A stretch of DNA of 11,382 nt, taken from assembly GCA_039029535.1 (NCBI GenBank), contig JBCCFW010000217.1, positions 1 to 11,382 on the forward strand, in the 5' to 3' direction. How positions within the stretch are numbered: the stretch's first letter is position 1; each line of letters opens with the position of its first letter. The translations under genes were made by a program, and so were the position numbers. The notes below the pieces were generated by a model. The model did no database searches and was not told the origin of the DNA. It saw only the letters and a program-made list of their open reading frames with translations. Shown piece by piece: positions 1 through 6,614 of the stretch. The DNA is from JBCCFW01 sp039029535. Lineage in GTDB: Bacteria; Acidobacteriota; JBCCFW01.

Positions 1-1
1 C

Positions 2-127
2 CACCTCGCCGCCGACATCGAGTCGTCGATCGCCGACCTGCAGGAGAGGCATCCCGGCGACCACGATCTCATCGCGCGCACCTTCGACGAGGAGCTGCAG
101 CGACGCTTCCAGGGCGGCACGGGCTAG
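2..127 (+). CDS. C-terminal 41 codons of an unrecognised protein (5' end outside window)
   Basis: An open frame enters from the left edge and stops at a TAG (125-127). It encodes a charged, probably helical tail (for example DLQERHPGDHD and FDEELQRRFQGG). Nearly all third codon positions are G or C, as in the confirmed genes of the window, which argues for real coding sequence on the plus strand. I do not recognise the family from this fragment and assign no function. It converges with the PqqD-like gene, whose stop lies 23 bp away, so it is not part of the minus-strand operon. Confidence 0.6.
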   Translation, partial: HLAADIESSIADLQERHPGDHDLIARTFDEELQRRFQGGTG

Positions 128-135
128 CTGGTTCC

Positions 136-149
136 CGGCCTGCTGGCCG
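136..149. terminator. Small inverted repeat between convergent genes, possible weak bidirectional terminator
   Basis: CGGCC and GGCCG form a 5-bp stem around a TGCT loop, filling most of the 23-bp space between two convergent stop codons. No T-run follows on either strand, so it is not a classical intrinsic terminator. Its position is the main argument for a termination role. Confidence 0.25.
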
Positions 150-150
150 C

Positions 151-429
151 TCAGCCCTCCAGCGCGCCCCGCTCCTTCAACGAGCCGAGGAACTCGGCCA
201 CGTCGGCACTGGCCTGAGCCTCGTCGACGTCGAACTCCTCGAGCAGGCGGGAGCGGAGGCTGGCGACGTCGTGCTCACCGTCGAGCAGGGTCCAGAGCAA
301 GGCACCCGCCTCGTTGAGCACGAGGATCTCCCCGCCGTGGGCGTTGACGATCACCGCCTGTCCCTCGACCTCTTGGTGGGCGAGCCCGTCCAGGGCCTTG
401 GGGCGGTGCGTGTCATCGAAGGCAGTCAT
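151..429 (-). CDS. PqqD-like protein (RiPP recognition element fold), 92 aa
   Basis: A small protein with the pattern of the PqqD family (PF05402-type): an N-terminal beta region ending in GGEILVLNEAGALLWTLLDG (about residues 35-54), then helices with spaced hydrophobics through to SLKERGALEG. In known systems PqqD-like domains bind the leader of a ribosomally made peptide and present it to a modifying enzyme. In HPrK-associated systems the role is less clear. The ATG at 427-429 is chosen because GAGGA precedes it at good spacing and the family homology begins there; the upstream in-frame extension overlaps the preceding gene and is not protein-like. It lies 34 bp after the HPrK-like gene and is the last gene of the operon. 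No precursor peptide or radical SAM enzyme is visible in the window, so the partner is unknown. The family call is good, the function inferred. Confidence 0.8.
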   Translation of the reverse strand: MTAFDDTHRPKALDGLAHQEVEGQAVIVNAHGGEILVLNEAGALLWTLLDGEHDVASLRSRLLEEFDVDEAQASADVAEFLGSLKERGALEG

Positions 430-463
430 GACGTGTCCTCGGGCCGGCTCGGCGTGGGCCGTG

Positions 464-1333
464 TCAGTCGGCAGCGGTCGGAAGAGTGTCGCTGCTTCCC
501 TCTTCGGACCCGTTCTTCGTTCCGGCCGGGTCGAGCAGCGACCAGGCCGAAGCATCGGGTGCGAAGGCGAAGCGGCAGGAGGGTATCGAGGTGACGAGGT
601 CCTTGGCGAGTCGAAGACCCGCCTCTTCGAGCCCGACACCCGTCAGGAACGGTGCGTGCGCCGCCACGGCGGCCGCCCGAAGCGGCACCGGCACGTCGCT
701 CAGGCACGGCCGCGCCGCCTGCTCCAGGAGCAACAAGCGACCACAACGCAGCGCGCTCCCGTCTCGTGAGCGACCGGGAAAGGACGGCTCGGCGAAGAAG
801 GGCGACGCCGCCGTCGACCAGCCTCCGTCGTCACGACGCAGCACGAGGACCACGTCGTCGGCGAGGACCGGACGGGGAGCGGCCAGACGCGCCAGCGTCG
901 ACTTGCCGACACCCGAAGCGCCGAGCAGGAGCTCGGCCACGCCGGCTCGCGTCACCGCGGCGGCGTGCAGGAGCAGGCCCGTGTCCGTCTCGGCCAGGCG
1001 CCAGGCACAGAGGACCCGAAGCCCGTTCTGGATCGCGTCGTCGCGACGCTGACCGTCGAGCTCGGCGAGGCTCAGCGTGGCGCGCTCGCCGCCTTGGTCG
1101 AGCGAGCACGCGAAGTCGTGACTGAGGGCATGACGGCCGTCGTCGTCACGACTGACGTCGACGCGCAGGCGCTGGCCCGGCCGCACGGGCAGCCCCCGGC
1201 CCCCGAGATCGACGTCGAGTCGAAGCGCGAGCCCGGCCCGATGCTCGTCCCAGGGGAGCGCGAGCTCCTCCAGGCGCCGGCACGACGCGGCGTCACCCGT
1301 CGCGTCGAGCGTGAGCGGGCCGAAGCCGATCAT
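464..1333 (-). CDS. HPr kinase/phosphorylase-like P-loop protein, 289 aa
   Basis: The C-terminal half resembles the HprK kinase fold: LLHAAAV (residues 121-127, matching the SVHGV strand with its histidine), a Walker A loop GASGVGKST (138-146) and LADDVVLVL (157-165, matching the VADD motif of HprK). The first 100 residues are beta-rich and not recognised. I do not see the HprK signature that contacts HPr, and no HPr gene is present, so phosphorylation of HPr is not implied. Such truncated HprK-like proteins are known next to PqqD-like genes in lasso-peptide and 'HPr-rel-A' type clusters, which fits the downstream neighbour. The start ATG (1331-1333) overlaps the serS stop by one base (TGATG), suggesting translational coupling. 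The last 20 residues are low complexity (GSEEGSSDTLP). The P-loop is certain; the biological substrate is not. Confidence 0.8.
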   Translation of the reverse strand: MIGFGPLTLDATGDAASCRRLEELALPWDEHRAGLALRLDVDLGGRGLPVRPGQRLRVDVSRDDDGRHALSHDFACSLDQGGERATLSLAELDGQRRDDAIQNGLRVLCAWRLAETDTGLLLHAAAVTRAGVAELLLGASGVGKSTLARLAAPRPVLADDVVLVLRRDDGGWSTAASPFFAEPSFPGRSRDGSALRCGRLLLLEQAARPCLSDVPVPLRAAAVAAHAPFLTGVGLEEAGLRLAKDLVTSIPSCRFAFAPDASAWSLLDPAGTKNGSEEGSSDTLPTAAD

Positions 1334-2640
1334 CAGCTCGCGGGCTGAATGCTCTCAGCGCCGAAGTACGGCTGGAGGACCTCGGGGATCGCGACGCTGC
1401 CGTCGGCCTGCTGGCACTGCTCGAGCAACGCGACCAGGGTGCGACCGACCGCCAGGCCCGAGCCGTTGAGCGTGTGACAGGTGCGCGGCTTCGCGCCAGG
1501 CTCGGGCCGGTAGCGAATCTTCGCGCGTCGGGCCTGGTAGTCCGTGCAGTTGGAGCAGGAGGAGATCTCGCGGAAGGCTTCCTGCGACGGGAGCCACACC
1601 TCGATGTCGTGGGTCTTCGCCGCTGCCTCACCGGTGTCACCGGAGCAAAGCACGACCACGCGATGGTGCAGCCCGAGCTTCTGGAGCACGAGCTCGGCCC
1701 GCTCGGTCATGAGCTGATGCTCTTCCTCCGATTGCTCCGGCGTGCACACCCGCACCATCTCGACCTTGTGGAAGTGATGCTGGCGGATGTAGCCGCGCAC
1801 GTCACGCCCGTGCGAGCCCGCCTCGCTGCGGAAGCACGGTGAGTAGGAGAAGTAGCGCAGCGGCAGCTCGGCCGCGTCGAGCACCTCGTCGGCGTGGTAG
1901 TTCGTGACCGGCACCTCGGCGGTGGGGATGAGATAGCGCTCGGCATCGCCCGACACCCGGAAGAGGTCGTCGGCGAACTTCGGCAGCTGACCAGTTCCCT
2001 TCAACGACTCGGCGAGGACGATGTAGGGAGGCAGGAGCTCGACGTCACCGGCCTCCTCGTGGATGTCGCGCATGAAGCGCACGAGAGCGTGCTCGAGCCG
2101 GGCACCGGCACCACGGAGAAAGGTGAAGCGAGAGCCGGAGACCTTCGCCGCTCGCTTGAAGTCGATGATGCCCAGCGCCTCGCCGAGCTCGTCGTGGGCC
2201 CGTGGCTCGGCGATGGCCGGTGCCTCGCCCCAGCTACGCAAGACCTCGTTCTCGGACTCGTCGGCCCCGTCGGGGACGTCGGCACCGAGGAGGTTCGGGA
2301 AGCGCAGCTCGAGATCCTCACGACGCTCGTCGAGCTGGCGGAGCTGCTTGTCGGCCTCCGAGACCCTCTCCCCCAGTGCCTGGGCCTCGGCCTTGGCCTG
2401 AGCCGCCACTGCCTGAGGGTCACCGCCGCTCTTCTTGGCTTCCTGGATCGCGACGCCGATGGCCTTGCTCGCGGCGTTGGCCTGCTGACGCAGCTCGTCG
2501 CGCTCGGCCTGGGTCCGTCGGAGCTCGGCGTCGAGCTCGACCAGGGCATCGACCTGGGCCACCCGCTCCTCGTCGCGACGGCGACGCAGGTCGGTCCGGA
2601 CGCGATCGGGGTCCTCACGAAAGATCTTTCGGTCGAGCAT
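1333..2640 (-). CDS. serS: Seryl-tRNA synthetase, 435 aa, full length
   Basis: A class II aminoacyl-tRNA synthetase that charges tRNA-Ser (and tRNA-Sec where present) with serine in the cytosol. Residues about 25-110 form the long antiparallel coiled-coil arm that contacts the tRNA variable arm (heptads rich in A, E, R, Q). The serine pocket motif TAE is at 240-242. Motif 2 is at 270-295 (FRSEAGSHGRDVRGY, then RQHHFHKVE) and motif 3 at 392-407 (NGSGLAVGRTLVALLE) with its invariant arginine at 400. Length is normal for bacterial SerS. The ATG at 2638-2640 follows the ubiE stop by one base (TGAGATG), so translation is probably coupled; the upstream purine-rich GAAGGGA is only a weak Shine-Dalgarno. 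No key catalytic residue is missing. Confidence 0.98.
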   Translation of the reverse strand: MLDRKIFREDPDRVRTDLRRRRDEERVAQVDALVELDAELRRTQAERDELRQQANAASKAIGVAIQEAKKSGGDPQAVAAQAKAEAQALGERVSEADKQLRQLDERREDLELRFPNLLGADVPDGADESENEVLRSWGEAPAIAEPRAHDELGEALGIIDFKRAAKVSGSRFTFLRGAGARLEHALVRFMRDIHEEAGDVELLPPYIVLAESLKGTGQLPKFADDLFRVSGDAERYLIPTAEVPVTNYHADEVLDAAELPLRYFSYSPCFRSEAGSHGRDVRGYIRQHHFHKVEMVRVCTPEQSEEEHQLMTERAELVLQKLGLHHRVVVLCSGDTGEAAAKTHDIEVWLPSQEAFREISSCSNCTDYQARRAKIRYRPEPGAKPRTCHTLNGSGLAVGRTLVALLEQCQQADGSVAIPEVLQPYFGAESIQPAS

Positions 2641-2641
2641 C

Positions 2642-3388
2642 TCAGTCGTTCCCTTCTTCTTCCGTCGTCGTCGACGCGGTCGCTCCCACGCGACCGTGAT
2701 GCAGCCAAGCGATGCCGCCGCTGAGCGCTTCGTGCTCGATGTCCGCCAGGCCCACCGAGCTCATCATCTGTTCCAACTCGTCCGGTGGCGGCCAGCGCGA
2801 GATGGTGTCGGGCAAGTAGCGGTAAGTCCCCGGTCGTCCGCTGATCAGGTCTCCCACGAAGGGAAGGACCCGACCGGTGTAGAAGCCGTGCAGGCTCGCC
2901 AGCAGCGGCTGTCGCGGCTGACCGAACTCGAGGACGATCACCCGTCCTCCTGGCCGCACGACCCGAGCCATCTCGGCGAGCCCGCGCACGGGCTCCACCA
3001 GGTTGCGCAGGCCGAACGCGACGCAGGCCGCATCGACGGCATCGGTGGCCACCGGAAGAGCCTGGGCGTCGCCTTCGATCCGCGCGCCACCGGGGCCGGG
3101 CTGACCGTGGAGGAGCATGGCTCGACAGGCATCGACACCGAGAACCTGGGCGCCCCGCGAGCCGATCAGTCGACCGAGATCACCGGTGCCGCAGCAGGAG
3201 TCGAGAACACGACGGCCCTCGAGAGGCTCGAGCCGATCGGCCAGGCGTCGTCGCCAGGGTCGGTCGAGTCCGAGGGACACGACCGAGTTGACGCGCTCGT
3301 AGCTGGGGGCGATGCCGGAGAACATCTCCCGGACCAGCCGGAAGCGCTCGTCACCCCGGGCGCGGGCCGCCGCGTGAACGTCGGTCAC
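2642..3388 (-). CDS. ubiE: Ubiquinone/menaquinone C-methyltransferase (UbiE/MenG family), 248 aa
   Basis: An SAM-dependent C-methyltransferase acting late in quinone synthesis: demethylmenaquinone to menaquinone, or the equivalent ubiquinone step. N-terminal MFSGIAPSYERVNSVVSLG (22-40) matches the family's substrate-side helix (F..va..YD..N). Motif I is VLDSCCGTGD (61-70), family motifs FGLRN (125-129) and ARVVRPGGRVIVLEFGQP (141-158) follow, and the C-terminus has the typical LSGGIAWLHHG. Only one quinone type is usual per organism and the sequence cannot say which. The start is GTG (3386-3388), 30 bp after the rplQ stop, preceded by a weak G-rich SD; an internal ATG at residue 22 would cut into conserved sequence. 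It sits between translation genes, one base from serS. Confidence 0.93.
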   Translation of the reverse strand: MTDVHAAARARGDERFRLVREMFSGIAPSYERVNSVVSLGLDRPWRRRLADRLEPLEGRRVLDSCCGTGDLGRLIGSRGAQVLGVDACRAMLLHGQPGPGGARIEGDAQALPVATDAVDAACVAFGLRNLVEPVRGLAEMARVVRPGGRVIVLEFGQPRQPLLASLHGFYTGRVLPFVGDLISGRPGTYRYLPDTISRWPPPDELEQMMSSVGLADIEHEALSGGIAWLHHGRVGATASTTTEEEGND

Positions 3389-3418
3389 CGGAGCCCCCGC
3401 GCACGACGAGAGGAGTCG

Positions 3419-3880
3419 TCAGTCCTTGGAGCTCGAGTCGCCGGCATCGTCACCACCGGCGTCGTCGTCGCGCTCGACGAGCTTGCGGCCACCGCCCTCG
3501 CTGGCCGCCGAGGCCGCGATGGACGGACGGTCGACCAGCTCGATGAGAGCCATCTCCGCGTTGTCACCACGACGCGGGCCGAGCTTGTAGATGCGGGTGT
3601 AGCCACCCGGGCGCTCGGCGTAGCGGGGCGAGAGCTCGGAGAACAGCTTGGCGAGGACGACCTTGTCGTGCAGCACGCGGGCACACTGCCGCCGCGCGTG
3701 CAGGTTGTCCTGCCGGGCCTTCGTGATGAGCCGCTCGGCGAAGGAGCGGAGCTCCTTGGCCTTGGGAAGAGTCGTCGTGATCGCCTCGCTACGGAAGAGC
3801 GAGGTGGCCAGGTTGGAGAGGAGCGCACGGCGATGAGCCTGCGTGCGGCCCAGCTTTCTCCCCGACTTGCGATGTCTCAT
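3419..3880 (-). CDS. rplQ: 50S ribosomal protein L17, with acidic C-terminal extension
   Basis: L17 binds 23S rRNA at the rim of the peptide exit tunnel. The family core is clear from the first residue: MRHRKSGRKLGRTQAHRRAL, then LFRSEAITTTLPKAKELR and the end of the core at GDNAEMALIELVDR (about 104-117). The remaining 36 or so residues are an Ala/Ser/Gly/Asp-rich acidic tail (ERDDDAGGDDAGDSSSKD at the end) beyond the usual core length of 115-130 residues. The ATG at 3878-3880 has AGGAAG upstream at suitable spacing. It follows rpoA, as in nearly all bacteria, across a 56-bp spacer that can fold. Confidence 0.98.
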   Translation of the reverse strand: MRHRKSGRKLGRTQAHRRALLSNLATSLFRSEAITTTLPKAKELRSFAERLITKARQDNLHARRQCARVLHDKVVLAKLFSELSPRYAERPGGYTRIYKLGPRRGDNAEMALIELVDRPSIAASAASEGGGRKLVERDDDAGGDDAGDSSSKD

Positions 3881-3895
3881 GACTGCTGCTTCCTA

Positions 3896-3935
3896 CGACG
3901 AGACGGCCCCGGTCCTCACCGGTCGACCGTCGTCG
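3896..3935 (-). promoter_or_regulatory. Possible stem-loop filling the rpoA-rplQ spacer, just before the rplQ SD
   Basis: In the mRNA, CGACGACGG (3935-3927) can pair with CCGTC plus GTCG (3906-3896) with a two-base bulge, around an inner perfect 5-bp stem CCGGT/ACCGG with loop GAGG (3922-3909). The structure ends directly at the rplQ SD (TAGGAAG, 3895-3889) and starts next to the rpoA stop. A processing or translation-spacing role is inference; GC-rich spacers fold easily by chance. Confidence 0.35.
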
Positions 3936-3936
3936 A

Positions 3937-4935
3937 TCACGCGTCCTGGCCGGCGCGCTCCTCGAGGTGGATTCCCATGGACGTGAGGTCCATGCCGAGA
4001 GAGAGACCCATCTGCTTGAGGATCTCCTTGATCTCGTTGAGGGACTTGCGACCGAAGTTCTTGGTCTTGAGCATCTCGGCTTCGGTCTTCTGGACCAGCT
4101 CGCCGATCGTCTCGATGTTGGTCTTCTTCAGGCAGTTGTAAGAGCGGACCGACAGCTCCAGCTCGTCGACCGAGCGCTGCAGCTTCTTGGTGAGCTCCTG
4201 AACGTCCTCGGCGATCTCTTCCGGCTCCTCGGGCTCCTGCTCCTCGAAGGTGGCGAAGATCGCGAGGTGCTCCTTGAGCAGTCGCGACGCCTCGGCGAGG
4301 GAGTCCTGAGGGGAGATCGAGCCGTCCGTCTCGATCTCGAAGACCAGCTTGTCGTAGTCGGTGTCCTGCCCGATGCGGGCGCCCTCGACCTTGAAGTTGG
4401 CCTTGCGAACCGGCGAGTGGAGGGAGTCGACCGGGATCCAGCCCACGCCCCACTCTTCGGTGAAGTTGCGGTCGGCGGGCACGTAGCCACGACCCGGCGA
4501 CACGCGAACCTGCATCTGCAGGTGCCCCTCGTCGTTGAGGGTCGCGATGGCGCGCTCGGGCTCGAGGATCTCGACCTCGGCGGTGGACTGGATGTCTCCG
4601 GCCACGACGACGCGGGGACCGCGCACGTCGAGCTCGAGGACCCGCTCCTCGTCGCCGTGGAGCTTCACCGGCACCTGCTTGAGGTTGAGGATGATGTCGG
4701 TGACGTCCTCGACCACGCCGGGGATCGAGGAGAACTCGTGGAGGACACCCTCGATCTTGATGCCCGTGATGCCGGCGCCGCGGATCGACGACAGCAGGAT
4801 GCGACGGAGAGCGTTGCCCAGCGTGGTGCCGAAGCCTCGCTCGTACGGACTCGCATGGAACCGCCCGTACGTCTCGGTGAGCGTTTCCGTCTCGTAATCT
4901 AGACGTCGGGGTCTCTGAAAGCCTTGCCACTGCAT
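3937..4935 (-). CDS. rpoA: DNA-directed RNA polymerase subunit alpha, 332 aa
   Basis: Alpha dimerises to nucleate RNA polymerase assembly and its C-terminal domain contacts UP elements and activators. The N-terminal domain (about 1-235) shows GFGTTLGNALRRILLSS (34-50), the dimer and beta/beta' interface, plus GRGYVPADRNF and IPVDSLHSPVRKANF. An acidic linker (EEQEPEEPEEIAED, about 231-244) joins the C-terminal domain, in which R264, N267 and the GRKS loop (295-298) match the E. coli DNA-contact residues R265, N268 and 296-299. The ATG at 4933-4935 gives the family's normal N-terminus; the nearest SD (GGAGG) is 13 bases upstream, longer than usual. A 66-bp spacer separates it from rpsD. Confidence 0.99.
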   Translation of the reverse strand: MQWQGFQRPRRLDYETETLTETYGRFHASPYERGFGTTLGNALRRILLSSIRGAGITGIKIEGVLHEFSSIPGVVEDVTDIILNLKQVPVKLHGDEERVLELDVRGPRVVVAGDIQSTAEVEILEPERAIATLNDEGHLQMQVRVSPGRGYVPADRNFTEEWGVGWIPVDSLHSPVRKANFKVEGARIGQDTDYDKLVFEIETDGSISPQDSLAEASRLLKEHLAIFATFEEQEPEEPEEIAEDVQELTKKLQRSVDELELSVRSYNCLKKTNIETIGELVQKTEAEMLKTKNFGRKSLNEIKEILKQMGLSLGMDLTSMGIHLEERAGQDA

Positions 4936-5001
4936 GTTGATGCGTGAGCCTCCGCGGTGCGCTGGTTCGAACGACTTCCTGCGAACGGCGACGAGCCGCT
5001 A

Positions 5002-5628
5002 CTACTTCGAGTAGAGCTCGACGATCAGCTGCTCCTGGATGGGCAGCGTGACGTGGTCCCGGTTGGGCAGGTCCTTGACCGTGGCCTTGAAGTTGGCCGC
5101 GTCCCAATCGAGCCAGTCCGGGATGCTGCGTCCGGCCGCCGTGGCGACCGACTCCTGCACGAGCAGGTTCTTCTGCATCTTCTCCGAGAGCTCGACGACC
5201 TCGCCCTGGCGGAGCTGGAAGGACGGGACGTCGACCTTGCGGCCGTTGACCCGCACGTGGCCGTGCGAGACGAGCTGACGCGCACCCGCCTGGGACGGGG
5301 CGAAGCCGAGCCGCACGCAGGCCGAGTCGAGACGACGCTCAAGACTCTGCAGGAGGGTGTGACCGGTCACGCCCTTCTTGCCGGCCGCCTTCTTGAAGTA
5401 GAGGCGGAACTGACGCTCGAGCACGCCATAGATGCGCTTCACCTTCTGCTTCTCACGCAGCTGGTGCCCGTAGCCGATGATCTTGACCCGCCGCTTGCCG
5501 TGCTGTCCCGGCGGGTAGGCGCGCTTCTCGATGGCGCACTTGTCGCTGAAGCAACGTGCGCCCTTCAGGAAGAGCTTCATGTTCTCGCGCCGGCAAAGCC
5601 GGCAAACCGCAGCCGTGTATCTAGCCAT
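5002..5628 (-). CDS. rpsD: 30S ribosomal protein S4, zinc-binding (C+) form, 208 aa
   Basis: S4 is a primary 16S rRNA binder that nucleates assembly of the 30S body, and in many bacteria represses its own operon. MARYTAAVCRLCRREN carries Cys9 and Cys12; Cys26 and Cys31 follow in ARCFSDKC, giving the four-cysteine zinc site of C+ S4 proteins. The S4 RNA-binding domain is at about 95-160 (RRLDSACVRLGF, HGHVRVNGRKVDVPS). The ATG at 5626-5628 is preferred over an in-frame start 14 codons upstream because AGGAG lies 8 bases before it and the family starts here; that SD overlaps the rpsK stop (TAGGAG). The gene ends with two tandem TAG codons. Confidence 0.98.
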   Translation of the reverse strand: MARYTAAVCRLCRRENMKLFLKGARCFSDKCAIEKRAYPPGQHGKRRVKIIGYGHQLREKQKVKRIYGVLERQFRLYFKKAAGKKGVTGHTLLQSLERRLDSACVRLGFAPSQAGARQLVSHGHVRVNGRKVDVPSFQLRQGEVVELSEKMQKNLLVQESVATAAGRSIPDWLDWDAANFKATVKDLPNRDHVTLPIQEQLIVELYSK

Positions 5629-5639
5629 CGTCTCGACTC

Positions 5640-6026
5640 CTAGACGCGGCGCCGCTTGCGCGGCCGACAACCGTTGTGAGGAACGGGCGTGACGTCACGA
5701 ATGGCTCGAACCTGGATTCCAGCCTGGGCGATGGCTCGGATCGCGGCCTCGCGACCCGCACCTGGCCCGCGCACCCTCACGTCGACCTGACGCATGCCGT
5801 GGTCGCGAGCGACCCGGGCCGTCTGGCCGGCAGCAACCTGAGCGGCGAACGAGGTGCCCTTCTTCGAGCCGCGGAAGCCGTGAGACCCCGAGCTCGACCA
5901 GCACACGACGTTCCCCTCGCGATCGCTGATCGTGATGATCGTGTTGTTGAAGGTGGCCGTGACGTGCACGACACCCTCGGGCACGTGCTTCTTGACCTTC
6001 TTCTTGCGTTCCTTCGCTGCGGGCAC
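5640..6026 (-). CDS. rpsK: 30S ribosomal protein S11, 128 aa, GTG start
   Basis: S11 sits on the 30S platform near the anticodon of E-site tRNA and the 3' end of 16S rRNA. The sequence is full length: a lysine-rich N-terminus (ERKKKVKKHVPEGVVHV), FNNTIITISDREGN, GFRGSKKGTSFAAQVAA, and the conserved C-terminal VTPVPHNGCRPRKRRRV. The loop reads SSSGSHGFRGSKKGTSF, where GFKGSRKSTPF is more common. The start codon is GTG (6024-6026), three bases after the rpsM stop; the SD GGGGAG lies inside the last codons of rpsM, so the two are probably translationally coupled. Confidence 0.98.
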   Translation of the reverse strand: MPAAKERKKKVKKHVPEGVVHVTATFNNTIITISDREGNVVCWSSSGSHGFRGSKKGTSFAAQVAAGQTARVARDHGMRQVDVRVRGPGAGREAAIRAIAQAGIQVRAIRDVTPVPHNGCRPRKRRRV

Positions 6027-6029
6027 GAC

Positions 6030-6404
6030 CTATCTCCCCTTCTCCTTCTTGACCACCGAACGACGCGGTCCCTTGCGGGTGCGCGCGTTGGTGTGGGTCC
6101 GCTGGCCCCGCACGGGGAGGCCCCGGCGGTGACGGCCACCGCGGTAGCTGCCGATTTCGATGAGCCGCTTGATGTCGAGTTGGACCTGCTTGCGGCGGTC
6201 ACCCTCGACCATCCCCTCCTCCTGGACGACGCGCTGGATTCGCAGCGTCTCGTCTTCGGAGAGGTCACGGACGTGCTGCTCCGGACTCACCTTGGCCTTC
6301 TCGAGGATCACGAGGGACCGCGATTGGCCGATGCCGTGGATGTAGGTGAGGCCGACCTTGACCATCTTCTGCAAGGGAAGATCGACACCTGCGATGCGAG
6401 CCAT
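6030..6404 (-). CDS. rpsM: 30S ribosomal protein S13, 124 aa
   Basis: S13 is in the head of the 30S subunit and bridges to the 50S subunit and P-site tRNA. It starts with the family signature MARIAGVDLPLQKMVKVGLT (slightly unusual: most families have an N-K-R stretch here), has the helix-hairpin-helix YIHGIG, and ends with the basic tail SYRGGRHRRGLPVRGQRTHT followed by ARTRKG. The ATG at 6402-6404 has GGAG seven bases upstream. It follows rpmJ by 39 bp and opens the rpsM-rpsK-rpsD-rpoA-rplQ set in the standard alpha-operon order. Confidence 0.98.
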   Translation of the reverse strand: MARIAGVDLPLQKMVKVGLTYIHGIGQSRSLVILEKAKVSPEQHVRDLSEDETLRIQRVVQEEGMVEGDRRKQVQLDIKRLIEIGSYRGGRHRRGLPVRGQRTHTNARTRKGPRRSVVKKEKGR

Positions 6405-6443
6405 GAACGTTCTCCAGCGCAGCCCGATGGCCGCGCGTGCCTG

Positions 6444-6557
6444 TCAGCCCTGACGCTGCTTGTGCTTGGCGATCTCGCAGATCACGCGGATCACGCCGTG
6501 ACGACGGACGATCTTGCAGCGAGCGCACATTTTCTTGACGGACGACCGGACCTTCAT
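6444..6557 (-). CDS. rpmJ: 50S ribosomal protein L36, zinc form, 37 aa
   Basis: The 37 codons begin MKVRSSVKKMCARCKIVRR and end in KHKQRQG. Cys11, Cys14, Cys27 and His32 form the zinc ribbon of the C+ form of L36, a small protein buried at the base of the L7/L12 stalk region on 23S rRNA. The ATG at 6555-6557 has GGGAG seven bases upstream, but that SD lies within a predicted hairpin. Position between infA and rpsM is the standard bacterial order. Confidence 0.97.
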   Translation of the reverse strand: MKVRSSVKKMCARCKIVRRHGVIRVICEIAKHKQRQG

Positions 6558-6570
6558 CGGGACACTCCCG
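6558..6570 (-). promoter_or_regulatory. Hairpin enclosing the rpmJ Shine-Dalgarno
   Basis: In the mRNA CGGGA (6570-6566), loop GUG, UCCCG (6562-6558) form a perfect 5-bp stem immediately before the rpmJ AUG. The SD GGGAG overlaps the 5' arm and loop, so folding would hide it from the ribosome. Regulation is inference; the pairing is directly visible. Confidence 0.45.
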
Positions 6571-6597
6571 GGAGCAGCGCAGCGAACCGCTGCTCCC
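6570..6597 (-). promoter_or_regulatory. Perfect 10-bp hairpin in the infA-rpmJ spacer
   Basis: GGGAGCAGCG (6597-6588) and CGCTGCTCCC (6579-6570) pair perfectly around an 8-base loop (GTTCGCTG). No U-run follows, so it is not a classical intrinsic terminator. Its 3' arm (CUCCC) is also complementary to the rpmJ SD (GGGAG) immediately downstream and it shares base 6570 with the second hairpin. It could be a processing site, a ribosomal-protein binding site or part of a translational switch for the downstream genes; none of these is shown by sequence alone. Confidence 0.5.
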
Positions 6598-6614
6598 ACC
6601 TACTCTCAGCTCAT

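Noticed and set aside
430..639. Longer PqqD-like protein starting at 639
   Set aside because: The extra 70 residues overlap the HPrK-like gene in another frame and are Arg/Pro/Ser-rich shadow sequence; the ATG at 427-429 has a good SD and begins at the family's N-terminus.
2696..4141. Very long open frame on the plus strand (481 codons), with similar ones at 5676-6878, 10071-11336 and 6965-8098
   Set aside because: They lie antisense to well-identified genes (ubiE, rplQ, rpsK, rpsM, secY, rplF, rpsH), span several of them and their spacers, and show no family motif. Long antisense frames are expected in GC-rich coding DNA.
4964..4972. GGTTCGAAC, a tRNA T-loop-like sequence in the rpsD-rpoA spacer
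   Set aside because: No acceptor, D or anticodon arms surround it; it is only a short palindrome.
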